A stretch of DNA of 58,289 nt from Bryobacterales bacterium (GTDB lineage Bacteria > Acidobacteriota > Terriglobia > Bryobacterales > Bryobacteraceae), in the NCBI GenBank assembly GCA_016789785.1, contig JAEUQE010000020.1, positions 1 to 58,289 of the forward strand, given 5' to 3'. This document shows, one piece after another, positions 9,060-17,656 of the stretch. Each line of letters starts with the position of its first letter. Within the stretch, counting starts at the first letter, position 1. The notes beneath the pieces were generated by a model. That model did not search any database and had not been told where the DNA came from. It saw nothing but the letters and a program-made list of their open reading frames with translations. The translations under genes and the position numbers were made by a program.

Positions 9060-11006
9060 ATGGCTCAAGACCCTGATGTAGAATGGGGACGTGATTGGCA
9101 GAGCGCTATGAGAAACGTCATCGGTCCGGTTGCACGGGGTGACAACTTCTTCGGGCGCACCCGAGAATTGGCAGAGTGCTGGCGCGTGCTTGAGACCGGC
9201 AGCGTGCTCTTGTCGGGGCCCCGGCGCATCGGCAAGACCTCGTTCCTTCACCGGTTGCTTGATGACGCAAACCGAAACGGGTTCGGCCAGTGGACATACG
9301 TTGACCTATCTGACGCCAAGACCGAAGCTGATTTTTTCACACGTCTCGGCGAGTCATTCTCGTCCAGCCGGCGCCTCATCGTGATCGACGAATTCGACCA
9401 TTTTGTTTGGCGCCTCCAGGACCCGAACGCAAGAGAACGGCTTCTGACTTCGATGCGCCGGGCCCGCCTGGAGTCCTCGGGAGTCGCCTGGGTCATTTCC
9501 GCTGAGGCCAGGCTCAGGGATCCGTTTCTGCAGAGCACCCTTAGTGATCTCTATGAGATTCAACTCGGACCTTTTGATCCGTTCACAGCGCTGAACTTCC
9601 TCCTTGACCTGTCCACCACTTACGGAATGGAGATCAGTCTTGAAGCCATTAATCACGCACTGAGGCGCGTCACACTTGCTCCTCATGACCTCCAACTATT
9701 GTTTAGCGGCCTGAGGGAATTTGAGACCGGAATCGGCATAGCCGAGGTGGACCAGGTGATCGACGGGTTGTCAGTGCGACGAGTGCGATGGGTGGGGCAA
9801 CCGGCTCCGCGCCTTACTCTGTCGGCCGGAAAGTGGCGAATTCGGCATCTTGAACTTCAGAATTTCCGCTGCTTCGAGAACCTGCAAATTGACCTGACCG
9901 GGGAGTCCAGCCTGGAAGGCGATTGGACATGCGTCGCCGGAATCAACGGTGCAGGCAAGTCGACCGTCCTTCAGAGCATCGCCATTGGATTGCTGTCGGA
10001 AGACGCAAAGGAACTTGGCGGCGGGCTGCTGGCACGGATGATCCGGCGCGATGCCTCTCACTCGCAGGATGCACAGGGCTCACAGATCATCGTCTCCCTG
10101 GTTGAAGCCGAGTCAGGCTGGAGAGAGGAGACCTCCGTTAGTATTGAGGCAAATGGAGCACTCCGTACTCTTCCAATAACCCTCCCCAACTCCACTGTTC
10201 TCGTGGGATACGGCGCAACTCGCAACATCGGCGGACAGCCCGACATGCAACTCGAGAACTTGAGCCCCCATGTGCGTAGAGTTGCCGGCTTGTTCTTTCC
10301 GCTCTCGCAGCCCGCGGCGGCCGACATCCTCATCAGCAGCCGGCGCCGAAACAAAGCCGTTGTTCCGTTGTTCCGCAACACGCTGCAGGCCATTTTCGGC
10401 CCGGAGCTAGTGTTCATCGAAGCGGAAGATTCGATGCGCTTCGAGGTGATGGGCAAGGACCGCGTGGACGCCGCCGACCTCCCGGATGGCTTTCGTTCGT
10501 CAGTGGCGTGGATCGCCGATCTCTGCGCAACCTGGTGTGATGTGAATCCCGAAGCCGCATCCACCGCCGAACCGAAAGACATTCAGGCCATCGTGCTGAT
10601 TGATGAGGTCGATCTGCACCTCCATCCGAGCCTCCAACGGCAACTTGTTCCGCGGTTACGAAAGGCACTACCCAACATACAGTGGATTGTCACGACGCAT
10701 TCCCCTTTGATTCTGTCGAGCTTCGACAGCGCGGAGATCATCGCGCTGGACCGGGACGAACCAACGGGTGTCCGGTTCCTCGATCGCCAGATCATGGGTT
10801 TCTCGCCCAATGACATCTATGGGTGGCTGATGGGAACGCCCGTGTCGAGTGTAGCCATGGAAGAGAAGCTTCGCAATGCTGGCGCCGATCCCGGCAAGCA
10901 GCGTGAAGCCGCGGAATTGCTGGAAGCCTCTCCGTTCAAGAACGGCGCCGAAGCGAAGGCAGGCGTGGCGGATCTGTTGAAGCGCCTGGAGCGGCAGGCG
11001 CGGTGA
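9060..11006 (+). CDS. Double-ATPase defence-type protein: Orc1/STAND-like AAA domain fused to an OLD/PtuA-like ABC-type ATPase
   Basis: 648 residues. Residues about 30-240 are an archaeal-ATPase/Orc1-like AAA module: FFGRTREL entry motif, P-loop SGPRRIGKTS (K59) and Walker B RLIVIDEFD (about 105-113). Residues about 261-640 are a second ATPase of the SMC/OLD/PtuA class: IRHLELQNFRCF entry, P-loop GINGAGKS (K300), Walker B IVLIDEVDLHLHPS (about 508-521) and WIVTTHSPLIL. No TOPRIM nuclease motif is seen. The stop overlaps the GTG of an HNH gene, as in Septu-like pairs of PtuA ATPase and PtuB nuclease. The extra N-terminal AAA domain is unusual. A phage-defence role is inferred. The start could also be the ATG at 9108. 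Confidence 0.8.
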   Translation: MAQDPDVEWGRDWQSAMRNVIGPVARGDNFFGRTRELAECWRVLETGSVLLSGPRRIGKTSFLHRLLDDANRNGFGQWTYVDLSDAKTEADFFTRLGESFSSSRRLIVIDEFDHFVWRLQDPNARERLLTSMRRARLESSGVAWVISAEARLRDPFLQSTLSDLYEIQLGPFDPFTALNFLLDLSTTYGMEISLEAINHALRRVTLAPHDLQLLFSGLREFETGIGIAEVDQVIDGLSVRRVRWVGQPAPRLTLSAGKWRIRHLELQNFRCFENLQIDLTGESSLEGDWTCVAGINGAGKSTVLQSIAIGLLSEDAKELGGGLLARMIRRDASHSQDAQGSQIIVSLVEAESGWREETSVSIEANGALRTLPITLPNSTVLVGYGATRNIGGQPDMQLENLSPHVRRVAGLFFPLSQPAAADILISSRRRNKAVVPLFRNTLQAIFGPELVFIEAEDSMRFEVMGKDRVDAADLPDGFRSSVAWIADLCATWCDVNPEAASTAEPKDIQAIVLIDEVDLHLHPSLQRQLVPRLRKALPNIQWIVTTHSPLILSSFDSAEIIALDRDEPTGVRFLDRQIMGFSPNDIYGWLMGTPVSSVAMEEKLRNAGADPGKQREAAELLEASPFKNGAEAKAGVADLLKRLERQAR

Positions 11007-11992
11007 CGCCCGTCCGGAGGACTCCGATCCGCCCTCCAACGCTTCGTTCGGACGGCTTGGGCGGGCAACGTACGTCGGCTTGGGTGGCCGCGTATCCTGA
11101 ACTATCGCGGCTCACATTCACAGACTACTGGAACCGTGAGGATGTCCGCGGTGCTTTGTACGCAAGCCAGGGCCGCGTGTGCGCGTACTGCGGATGCGAG
11201 TTACAACGAGGCAACCGGGGTGATGTCGATCACTTCCGCCCAAAGGCCCGAATTGCGGACGAGCGGGAGGCTTTGGGCTACTGGTGGCTCGCTTACGAGT
11301 TCGGCAACTATCTGCTGGCCTGCCGCACCTGCAACAGCACGTACAAGCAGAACCGCTTTCCGCTCGCGCCCGGGGAGGAGCGCATTCGCTTCGAAACGCG
11401 CCACCGGCTGGCCGAAGAAGCGCGCCTGTTGCTGGATCCATGCGCGGATGACATCGAGCAACTTCTCAGCGTGGATCTGACAAACGTGCTGGTGCCCGTT
11501 GTGCCGAAGCCCGGACTGGCCAGCCCGGCGATCGCGCGCGTGAAGCACACCATCGAGTTCTTCGGCATGAACGCACAACCGGAACTCACCAAGGCCAGGA
11601 TGCGGATCGCGGCCAAAGTGCGTAGAGCACTGGATGCGAATCAGCCCGGGAAAGTTCGTGCACTCGCCATCCGTTACCGTCCGCACTCGCTTGTTGCGCG
11701 GCAGTTGCTCGAACGGCATGGAGAGGGCCTGCTGCCCTCGCCAGCCGAGGAAGTCGAGTGGCTCATGCGCGACATGAAACGCACCTTACGGCTGACCCTG
11801 CAACTGGAACTCGCAAGTTCGCATGCGCGGGATCAAGAGAGACTCCGTCGCGATCGCATGGAACTGCTCTGGTCCTTCGCGGTCCTTGCTGCCGGTACAC
11901 CTGGCGACCTCCAAGCGAACATCAATGCGTTTGTGGATCGCCTCGGGCTCCGGCCACACATCAGGCAATACTGCGACGAACTGGCCAAATGA
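11003..11992 (+). CDS. HNH endonuclease, PtuB/TIGR02646-like (retron/Septu-type effector)
   Basis: 329 residues starting at GTG 11003, which overlaps the upstream stop (GTGA). A zinc-supported HNH core spans about 57-120: CAYC (C60, C63), DVDHFRPKA (D76, H77), WWLAYEFGNYLLACRTCN (C107, C110, N111) and YKQNRFPL. This matches the PtuB/TIGR02646 type of HNH protein that partners an OLD-like ATPase in Septu and in some retrons. The C-terminal about 200 residues are helical and of unknown fold. The predicted role is ATPase-controlled cleavage of nucleic acid during phage infection (inference). Confidence 0.85.
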   Translation: MTPVRRTPIRPPTLRSDGLGGQRTSAWVAAYPELSRLTFTDYWNREDVRGALYASQGRVCAYCGCELQRGNRGDVDHFRPKARIADEREALGYWWLAYEFGNYLLACRTCNSTYKQNRFPLAPGEERIRFETRHRLAEEARLLLDPCADDIEQLLSVDLTNVLVPVVPKPGLASPAIARVKHTIEFFGMNAQPELTKARMRIAAKVRRALDANQPGKVRALAIRYRPHSLVARQLLERHGEGLLPSPAEEVEWLMRDMKRTLRLTLQLELASSHARDQERLRRDRMELLWSFAVLAAGTPGDLQANINAFVDRLGLRPHIRQYCDELAK

Positions 11993-12593
11993 GTTACGGC
12001 CGCGACCTGGGAGCTGTGTGGACTGCGTCAAGCCCGTCACCCATTTCACCAGTTCCAGTTGCATCGTCTGCAAGTCGCTGAGGTCCCTGCGCTTCGCATA
12101 TCCGAGCGTGCTATCGAACTTCGTCCCTTGCCGTAGTCGCGAACCAGGTCGCCGAAAAGTGTATGTCCGCACGCTTCACGTCCCTGCTCTGAAGACCGGC
12201 CTTCGATTCATGAAGCCGCATCAGCACCCGACATGGTCAGGCGATCTCATCGCGCACCGTGATCGCTCCGTTGGATAGTTGTGGAGACTGCGAAGAGCGG
12301 GGCGGAACGGAAAATCGAGGCGCACCGATTTCAAGGCGGCTCCATCTTGTCTCCGCGAAGCCTTCCGCTCGCGAAGCTGAAGGGCTGCCCGAGCGCCCTC
12401 ATGTAGATTGGAGGCGCGATTTGCCGAGCGGTGTGGGCATGTCGCCAGAGCGGTGGTTCGGGGTGACGGCTTCCCTTGGTGCCGTGCAGGGGGCGCTCCT
12501 TGTCTAGCGCCGCTGAACAAGCTTGCGCGCGTGGCATGGGACTGATGTATCCTCTGTTCCAGAATCAGATTTCCGTACCTGGGATCAAACACG
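11993..12593 (+). other. Intergenic region without a supported gene
   Basis: About 600 bp between the HNH gene and the cytochrome/copper-monooxygenase gene. No open frame has convincing protein features on either strand. On the minus strand a short stretch near 12045-12130 reads DLSDLQTMQLELVKW, faintly like the N-terminal helix of PPK2-type kinases, but it does not continue. The region probably carries the promoter of the gene at 12594. Confidence 0.5.
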
Positions 12594-13811
12594 ATGCGAT
12601 ATCTCTCGATGATTGTCAGCGCCGGTATGCTCGCCGCCATTCCTTCGTTCGCCGCACCGAAGGTCACTTACACGAAGGATGTGGCGAAGATCCTCAACAA
12701 CCGCTGTGTGGAATGTCACCGCGCGGGAGAAGCCGCACCGATGGCGTTCACCACCTACAAGGAGACCCGTCCTTGGGCCAAGGCAATCAAGGCCGCGGTG
12801 CTGACCAGGAAGATGCCGCCATGGCTCGCCGATCCCGCGCATGGCAAGTTCGCCAATGACCGCCGGCTGAGGGAAGACGAAGTCGCAACCATTACCGCAT
12901 GGGCCGACAATGGCGCGCCCGAGGGCAACGCAAAGGATCTGCCAAAGGCGCCGGAGTTTGTCACGGGATGGAACATCGGCAAGCCCGACAGAGTCATCGA
13001 CATGGGCGCCGACTTCGATGTCCCCGCGTCCGGCGAAGTGCCCTACAAGTACTACACGGTGGATCCGGGCTTCACGGAAGACATGTGGATCGAGGCCGCC
13101 GAGTGCCGCCCCGACAAACGGAGCGTGGTGCATCACATCATCGTGTTTGTTGTCGATCCAAAAGAGCCGCAACTCGCGGGGACCGGCGGAAACCTGCTCG
13201 TCGGCTGGGCGCCGGGCGATCCCCCGATGAACTACGCGCCTGGCACGGCGAAGCTGATTCGCGCCGGGTCGAAGTTGCGCTTCCAGATGCACTACACGCC
13301 GAATGGCACAGCCGAGCGTGACCGCAGCTACATCGGTCTGCGTTTTGCGAAGGAGCAGCCGAGGTTCCGTGCGCTCACGGGACGCGCCATGAACTTCGGC
13401 TTTCGGATCCCGCCCGGCGCACCGAACCACGAGGTGACGGCCAGCTTCGTCGCCAAGGAAGACATCCGGCTCACCAGCCTGATGCCGCACATGCACGTCC
13501 GCGGCAAGGACTTCCGTTACACGGTCACGTACCCGGACGGCCGGTCCGAGGTGTTGCTCTCAGTGCCGCGCTACGACTTCAACTGGCAGCTCGCTTACAG
13601 TCTGCAGGACCCACTGGTGCTTCCCAAAGGCACGCGCATTGACTGCGTGGCGCACTACGACAATTCGCCCAACAACAAATGGAACCCCGATCCCACAAAG
13701 GAAGTGCGTTGGGGTGATCAGACATGGGAAGAGATGATGATCGGATGGTTCAACTACACGGTGGATGCGCAACCTGCCTCGAACCAATTGTCGAAGTCCG
13801 GCGCGGAGTAG
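12594..13811 (+). CDS. Exported c-type cytochrome fused to a copper type II (PHM-like) monooxygenase domain
   Basis: 405 residues with a signal peptide (about 1-20). A haem-binding CVECH motif (C38, C41, H42) sits in a small cytochrome c-like domain. The C-terminal part (about 150-390) resembles Cu2 ascorbate-dependent monooxygenases (PHM/DBM): VVHHIIVF, FQMHYTPNG and PHMHVRGKDF supply His pairs like those of the CuA and CuB sites, and VAHYDNS lies near the end. Probably a periplasmic oxidoreductase in which haem and copper sites exchange electrons. The substrate is unknown. The gene stands alone. Confidence 0.8.
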   Translation: MRYLSMIVSAGMLAAIPSFAAPKVTYTKDVAKILNNRCVECHRAGEAAPMAFTTYKETRPWAKAIKAAVLTRKMPPWLADPAHGKFANDRRLREDEVATITAWADNGAPEGNAKDLPKAPEFVTGWNIGKPDRVIDMGADFDVPASGEVPYKYYTVDPGFTEDMWIEAAECRPDKRSVVHHIIVFVVDPKEPQLAGTGGNLLVGWAPGDPPMNYAPGTAKLIRAGSKLRFQMHYTPNGTAERDRSYIGLRFAKEQPRFRALTGRAMNFGFRIPPGAPNHEVTASFVAKEDIRLTSLMPHMHVRGKDFRYTVTYPDGRSEVLLSVPRYDFNWQLAYSLQDPLVLPKGTRIDCVAHYDNSPNNKWNPDPTKEVRWGDQTWEEMMIGWFNYTVDAQPASNQLSKSGAE

Positions 13812-13909
13812 GCCCGGCGTTCCAATGCGCGCCCACGGCGGGTAATTGCTCCAGGCACGTGCCGGGAGAGCGCTCCGCGCAAGCCTGAAGTGTTAGTCTC
13901 AGGAAGACT

Positions 13910-14719
13910 GTGCCGATTCTGACTCTGCCCTGGCCTGTGGACCGTCCCCCGCTCGACTGGATCGAAGGAGCGATTCCCATCTTCTCGCCACGCTCTGAAG
14001 AGGAGCGCAGGAAGGACCGCTTCGACGGCAATGCTTCCACGGTCGACATCTACACCGGGCTTGCGTTCGGCTATCGCATCTTCGGCGAAGGATCCGCTGA
14101 AGGTCTCTACCGGACGATGAGTTCGCTGGTTCTTGCGCATGGGAAGTGCGAGCGAGTACTGGACGTGGGGTGTGGCGTTGGGAGGCTGCTCTATGATTGC
14201 GCACCTGTGCTGTGCGAAACGGAGTTCACCGGTGTCGACTACTCCTATGAGATGTGCCGGCGCGCGGCGCGGATTCTGAAGTCTGGCGGCGATCTTCCCC
14301 TGAACGCCTGGGACTACCGAGGAAGGAAGGATGCGGTTCTGCGCGGGACGAGGGATCTGCCGAACGTGCATCTCGCGCAGGCCAGCGCTCTTGAGTTACC
14401 GTTTGCTTCGACGTGCTTCGACATGATCACCGCGACGTTGCTACTGTGCCGTCTGACTGATCCGCTGCGCGGGCTCACCGAGATGATCCGCGTACTGCGC
14501 CCCGGCGGCAGCTTGTTTCTCGCCACGCCATTTGGCTTCAACGATCCGCTGCATTGGCGCACGATCGCCGGCCTCGCGAAACTGCGTGAGATCCTCGAAT
14601 CGTTCGGGTTGCGGATCGAGGAGTGCTTTGAAGGGCTGCCGTACCGCGAGACGATCGATGCGAACGGAAACGCTCATGAATGGCGGGTCACGGTAACGGC
14701 GGCGACGTTGGCCGTTTAG
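13910..14719 (+). CDS. Class I SAM-dependent methyltransferase
   Basis: 269 residues. SAM-binding motif I is VLDVGCGVGRLL (about 82-93), followed by FTGVDYSYEM (motif II), an LELPFASTCFDMITA block (motif IV) and VLRPGGSLFLATPFG. These define a UbiE/Methyltransf_11-like fold. The acceptor substrate is unknown. The start is GTG, with AGGAAG just upstream at short spacing. It lies 98 bp after the cytochrome/copper gene on the same strand; a functional link is possible but unproven. Confidence 0.82.
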   Translation: MPILTLPWPVDRPPLDWIEGAIPIFSPRSEEERRKDRFDGNASTVDIYTGLAFGYRIFGEGSAEGLYRTMSSLVLAHGKCERVLDVGCGVGRLLYDCAPVLCETEFTGVDYSYEMCRRAARILKSGGDLPLNAWDYRGRKDAVLRGTRDLPNVHLAQASALELPFASTCFDMITATLLLCRLTDPLRGLTEMIRVLRPGGSLFLATPFGFNDPLHWRTIAGLAKLREILESFGLRIEECFEGLPYRETIDANGNAHEWRVTVTAATLAV

Positions 14720-15053
14720 CTTCTGGTTCGCCAAACTTGAGAATGGGTTTCTCACAATTTCTCCTTGCGTCCACGCAGACTGGCATGTGGCCGTTCGTTC
14801 TTGCGAGAGGAGCGTCAACTTCGGCCCACGTTGGACGTTGATGGAGCAGTTGGCTCAACACGCGACCGAGGTGAAACGCATGCTCGCCGCGCTGGTTCGA
14901 AAGCTGAAATCTCTCCAGAAACTTGCGCCTCTAGGTTGCGGGATCTCGACCAGATCGTGCCACCTTCGATGACACATCGCTCCTGTCCAGATCAAGTTTC
15001 AGGTTCCATGAGCGGGGATCTCGCCCGCTCGGGTGCTGACCGCTGACACGCTG
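14720..15053 (+). other. Intergenic region with a possible four-helix-bundle gene remnant
   Basis: At about 14841-14912 the plus strand reads MEQLAQHATEVKRMLAALV and then RKLKS. This resembles the last helix of four-helix-bundle (S23/23S-IVS) proteins but has no upstream part, so it may be a decayed gene end. Nothing else is supported here. Confidence 0.3.
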
Positions 15054-17477
15054 ATGGCTAGCCAAAGATTTCAATATCTTTGGCTATGTTTTCTGTTGCG
15101 ATACGATGGTTACTTGCCAATCGTTGAGAAAAACGTTTCCCGAATCGATTCCCCTGTTCCCCGAAAGCCGCTGAGTTGGCCACAGGTCTATCTCGCTGTG
15201 GCGATGACCACGCTTGCGACCTTGATCCTGGAACTCTCCCTCACGCGCATGTTCTCGGTGGTGTTTTACTACCACTTCGCGTTCCTCGCGATCTCGATTG
15301 CGCTGTTCGGGCTCGGCGCGGGCGGCGTCCTCAGCTATGTCATCGGTGCGAAGCAAGGCAAGGTCTTTGCGAAGTTGGGCTGGCTGTCCACCATCAACGG
15401 CATCGCGGTGCCGGCCGCGCTGATCTTCCTCCTCAGCCGTGGGAAGGACTTCGACAACTGGACCCTCGCAGTGGTGTACTTCAGTTGCGCTTTGCCGTTC
15501 GTCATCGCCGGAGCCGTGGTGTCCATTGCGATCTCGGAGACCATTGAACGCGTCGACCGCGTCTACTTCTTCGATTTGCTGGGTGCGGCGGGCGGTTGTC
15601 TGGCGCTTGTGCCCTTCCTCAACGTGCTGGGTGGTCCGAACACGGTGATCGCCTCGGGTGTTCTTTTCGCGGCCGCGGGCGCAATCTGGTTTCATGTGGA
15701 AGGCCGCATCCAGGGCCGAGCCGCATCGGTGTTGCTCGCTCTTGCGCTGACGTCGCTGGTGATCCTTAACTTCAAGGACCCGGTGGTGGAAGTGCGGTAC
15801 GCCAAAGGCAAAGAGATCGGCAACGAGCTTTTCACCAAATGGAACAGCTTCTCCCGGATCGGTGTCACGCCGGGCAATAACTGGATCGTCATTGACGCGG
15901 ATGCTTCCACCGGTATCGCCGCCGTCGACTTCGATCACCTCACGCCGCAGTGGCGCGACGATCTGCTGACGTTCGGTCCCGCGCTGCCTTATCGCATCAA
16001 GCCCGGTGCGAAGACGCTGATCATTGGCGCTGGTGGTGGTTATGATGTGGCGCGAGCCATCGCGTCGGGCTCGAAGGATGTGACTGCGGTCGAGATCAAT
16101 CCGATCATCGCGAACCAGATCATGCGCGACAAGTTCCGGCAGATGAGCCATGATCTCTACTTCCGGCCCGAGGTCCGCGTGGTGGTGGAGGATGGGCGCG
16201 CCTTTGTGCGGCGAAGTCCGGAGAAGTATCAGGTGTTGCAGGCAACACTCGTGGATACGTGGGCGGCAACGGCCGCGGGCGCCTTCGCGCTGACCGAAAA
16301 CAATCTCTATACCACCGATGCGTTCTACGATTATCTGAGCCACCTCACGGACGACGGCATGCTCGCCTTCACGAGATGGGGCTTTGAGCCGCCCCGGGAA
16401 TCGTTGCGCTTGCTGTCGCTCGCTCGCGAAGGTCTGCTGAAGCTTGGGGAGAGGGACGTCGCCAGACACTTTGTGGTGGCGCGCGAGAACGTGAAGCTGC
16501 TCAACGAGTGGGGCGCCACGGACACAGTGATCATCACGCGCAAGCCCATTCCGGACTCAGCGATTGCGGGGATTCGAGAAGCCATCGCAAAAGCGAAGCT
16601 GGAAACAGTGTATGTTCCCGGCGACGCGTCATCGTCGAGCACGTTCGCGCGCATGTTGAACAGCGGCGAACTGGACCGCTTCCATGCCGAGTATCCCTAC
16701 GACGTGAAGCCTGTTTCGGACAACCGCCCGTTCTTCTTCTATACGGTGCAGCCGCGGGATCTCTGGAACTTCCTTACGAACGCGTATCAAGGTTCCGCGG
16801 ATTACAAGATCAATCGTGCCGTGCCGCTGCTGTTCGGGCTACTCGGAGTGAGCTTTCTCGCAACAGTGGTTACGCTGGCGTTGCCACCGCTGTTGCTTGG
16901 CGCGCGTCTGCCCACGGAACCGGGCCTGCGGCGGTTCCTGCTGTACTTCGTTGCGATCGGCGTTGGCTACATCCTGATTCAGGTGGCGCTGATCCAGAAG
17001 TTCGTGCTCTTCCTTGGTCAGCCAACGTATGCGCTGACCGTGATCATCTTCTCCATGCTGGTTTCGAGCGGAGCCGGAAGCTACTTCAGCCGGAGGCTGA
17101 TCGGCGATTCGCGGGAACGCTGGAGCCGTGTGCTGATCATCGTGGCCGGCGCTGTGGTGGTGCTGGCGGTGGTCACTGGTCCGGTCACATCGTTTGGTGT
17201 AGGTTGGCCTGTGTGGCTCAAGATTCCGGTGGCGATGCTGCTCATCGCGCCCGCGGGCTTTGCGATGGGCATGCCGTTTCCACGCGGGCTCTCGTACCTG
17301 GAGCAACGGCATAAGCCATCGGTACGTTGGGCATGGTCACTCAATGCGGCATCCAGCGTACTTGGATCGGCCTGCTCCATGTTCTTCGCGCTTTATCTCG
17401 GGTTGATGCAGACGCTGATTCTCGGCGGCCTGCTATATCTTGGCGCGGCCGCGATTGTGCGATCGGAACGCAACTAA
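15054..17477 (+). CDS. Polytopic membrane protein with a spermidine-synthase-like domain
   Basis: About 807 residues if started at ATG 15054. The N-terminal helices begin at YLAVAMTTLATLILELSLTR, typical of bacterial membrane-embedded spermine/spermidine-synthase-like proteins. About six helices precede a soluble Rossmann domain with LIIGAGGGYDVARAIA, VTAVEINPII and VVVEDGRAF. A C-terminal group of helices (from about residue 590) follows. The acceptor is unknown. It is not linked to polyamine genes, so a role in polyamine synthesis is not implied. The frame opens at 15033, and a TTG at 15114 beyond the palindrome is a good alternative start. Confidence 0.8.
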   Translation: MASQRFQYLWLCFLLRYDGYLPIVEKNVSRIDSPVPRKPLSWPQVYLAVAMTTLATLILELSLTRMFSVVFYYHFAFLAISIALFGLGAGGVLSYVIGAKQGKVFAKLGWLSTINGIAVPAALIFLLSRGKDFDNWTLAVVYFSCALPFVIAGAVVSIAISETIERVDRVYFFDLLGAAGGCLALVPFLNVLGGPNTVIASGVLFAAAGAIWFHVEGRIQGRAASVLLALALTSLVILNFKDPVVEVRYAKGKEIGNELFTKWNSFSRIGVTPGNNWIVIDADASTGIAAVDFDHLTPQWRDDLLTFGPALPYRIKPGAKTLIIGAGGGYDVARAIASGSKDVTAVEINPIIANQIMRDKFRQMSHDLYFRPEVRVVVEDGRAFVRRSPEKYQVLQATLVDTWAATAAGAFALTENNLYTTDAFYDYLSHLTDDGMLAFTRWGFEPPRESLRLLSLAREGLLKLGERDVARHFVVARENVKLLNEWGATDTVIITRKPIPDSAIAGIREAIAKAKLETVYVPGDASSSSTFARMLNSGELDRFHAEYPYDVKPVSDNRPFFFYTVQPRDLWNFLTNAYQGSADYKINRAVPLLFGLLGVSFLATVVTLALPPLLLGARLPTEPGLRRFLLYFVAIGVGYILIQVALIQKFVLFLGQPTYALTVIIFSMLVSSGAGSYFSRRLIGDSRERWSRVLIIVAGAVVVLAVVTGPVTSFGVGWPVWLKIPVAMLLIAPAGFAMGMPFPRGLSYLEQRHKPSVRWAWSLNAASSVLGSACSMFFALYLGLMQTLILGGLLYLGAAAIVRSERN
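15059..15086. promoter_or_regulatory. Perfect palindrome, 11-bp arms and 6-nt centre
   Basis: The arms TAGCCAAAGAT and ATCTTTGGCTA are exact inverted complements around TTCAAT. It sits directly before or at the very 5' end of the membrane synthase gene. It could be a repressor operator or an RNA hairpin in the leader. If so, the true start of the following gene is probably downstream of it, for example the TTG at 15114. Confidence 0.5.
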
Positions 17478-17656
17478 CGCTGCGCTATCCCTGTGCAATG
17501 CTGGGGCGGCGTTCGGGGTTCATCTCGGAGACACCCGCCCGCGACGAGCACTGCCAGCCATACCAAACTCGTTCGTACACCGTTTCAGAAGGCAGTCACG
17601 GATGTGATGCGCGGGTAGCCAAGAAATAACGTGACCGAAGTTCTGAAACGACCGGC

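Noticed and set aside
11786..12172. Minus-strand frame with a stretch faintly like a PPK2 N-terminal helix
   Set aside because: The similarity is limited to about 20 residues, no P-loop or later PPK2 motif follows, and it runs antisense into the HNH gene.
15084..16469. Long minus-strand open frame of 461 codons
   Set aside because: It lies fully inside the membrane synthase gene, is rich in Arg/His/Gln as expected for antisense of GC-rich DNA, and has no protein motif.
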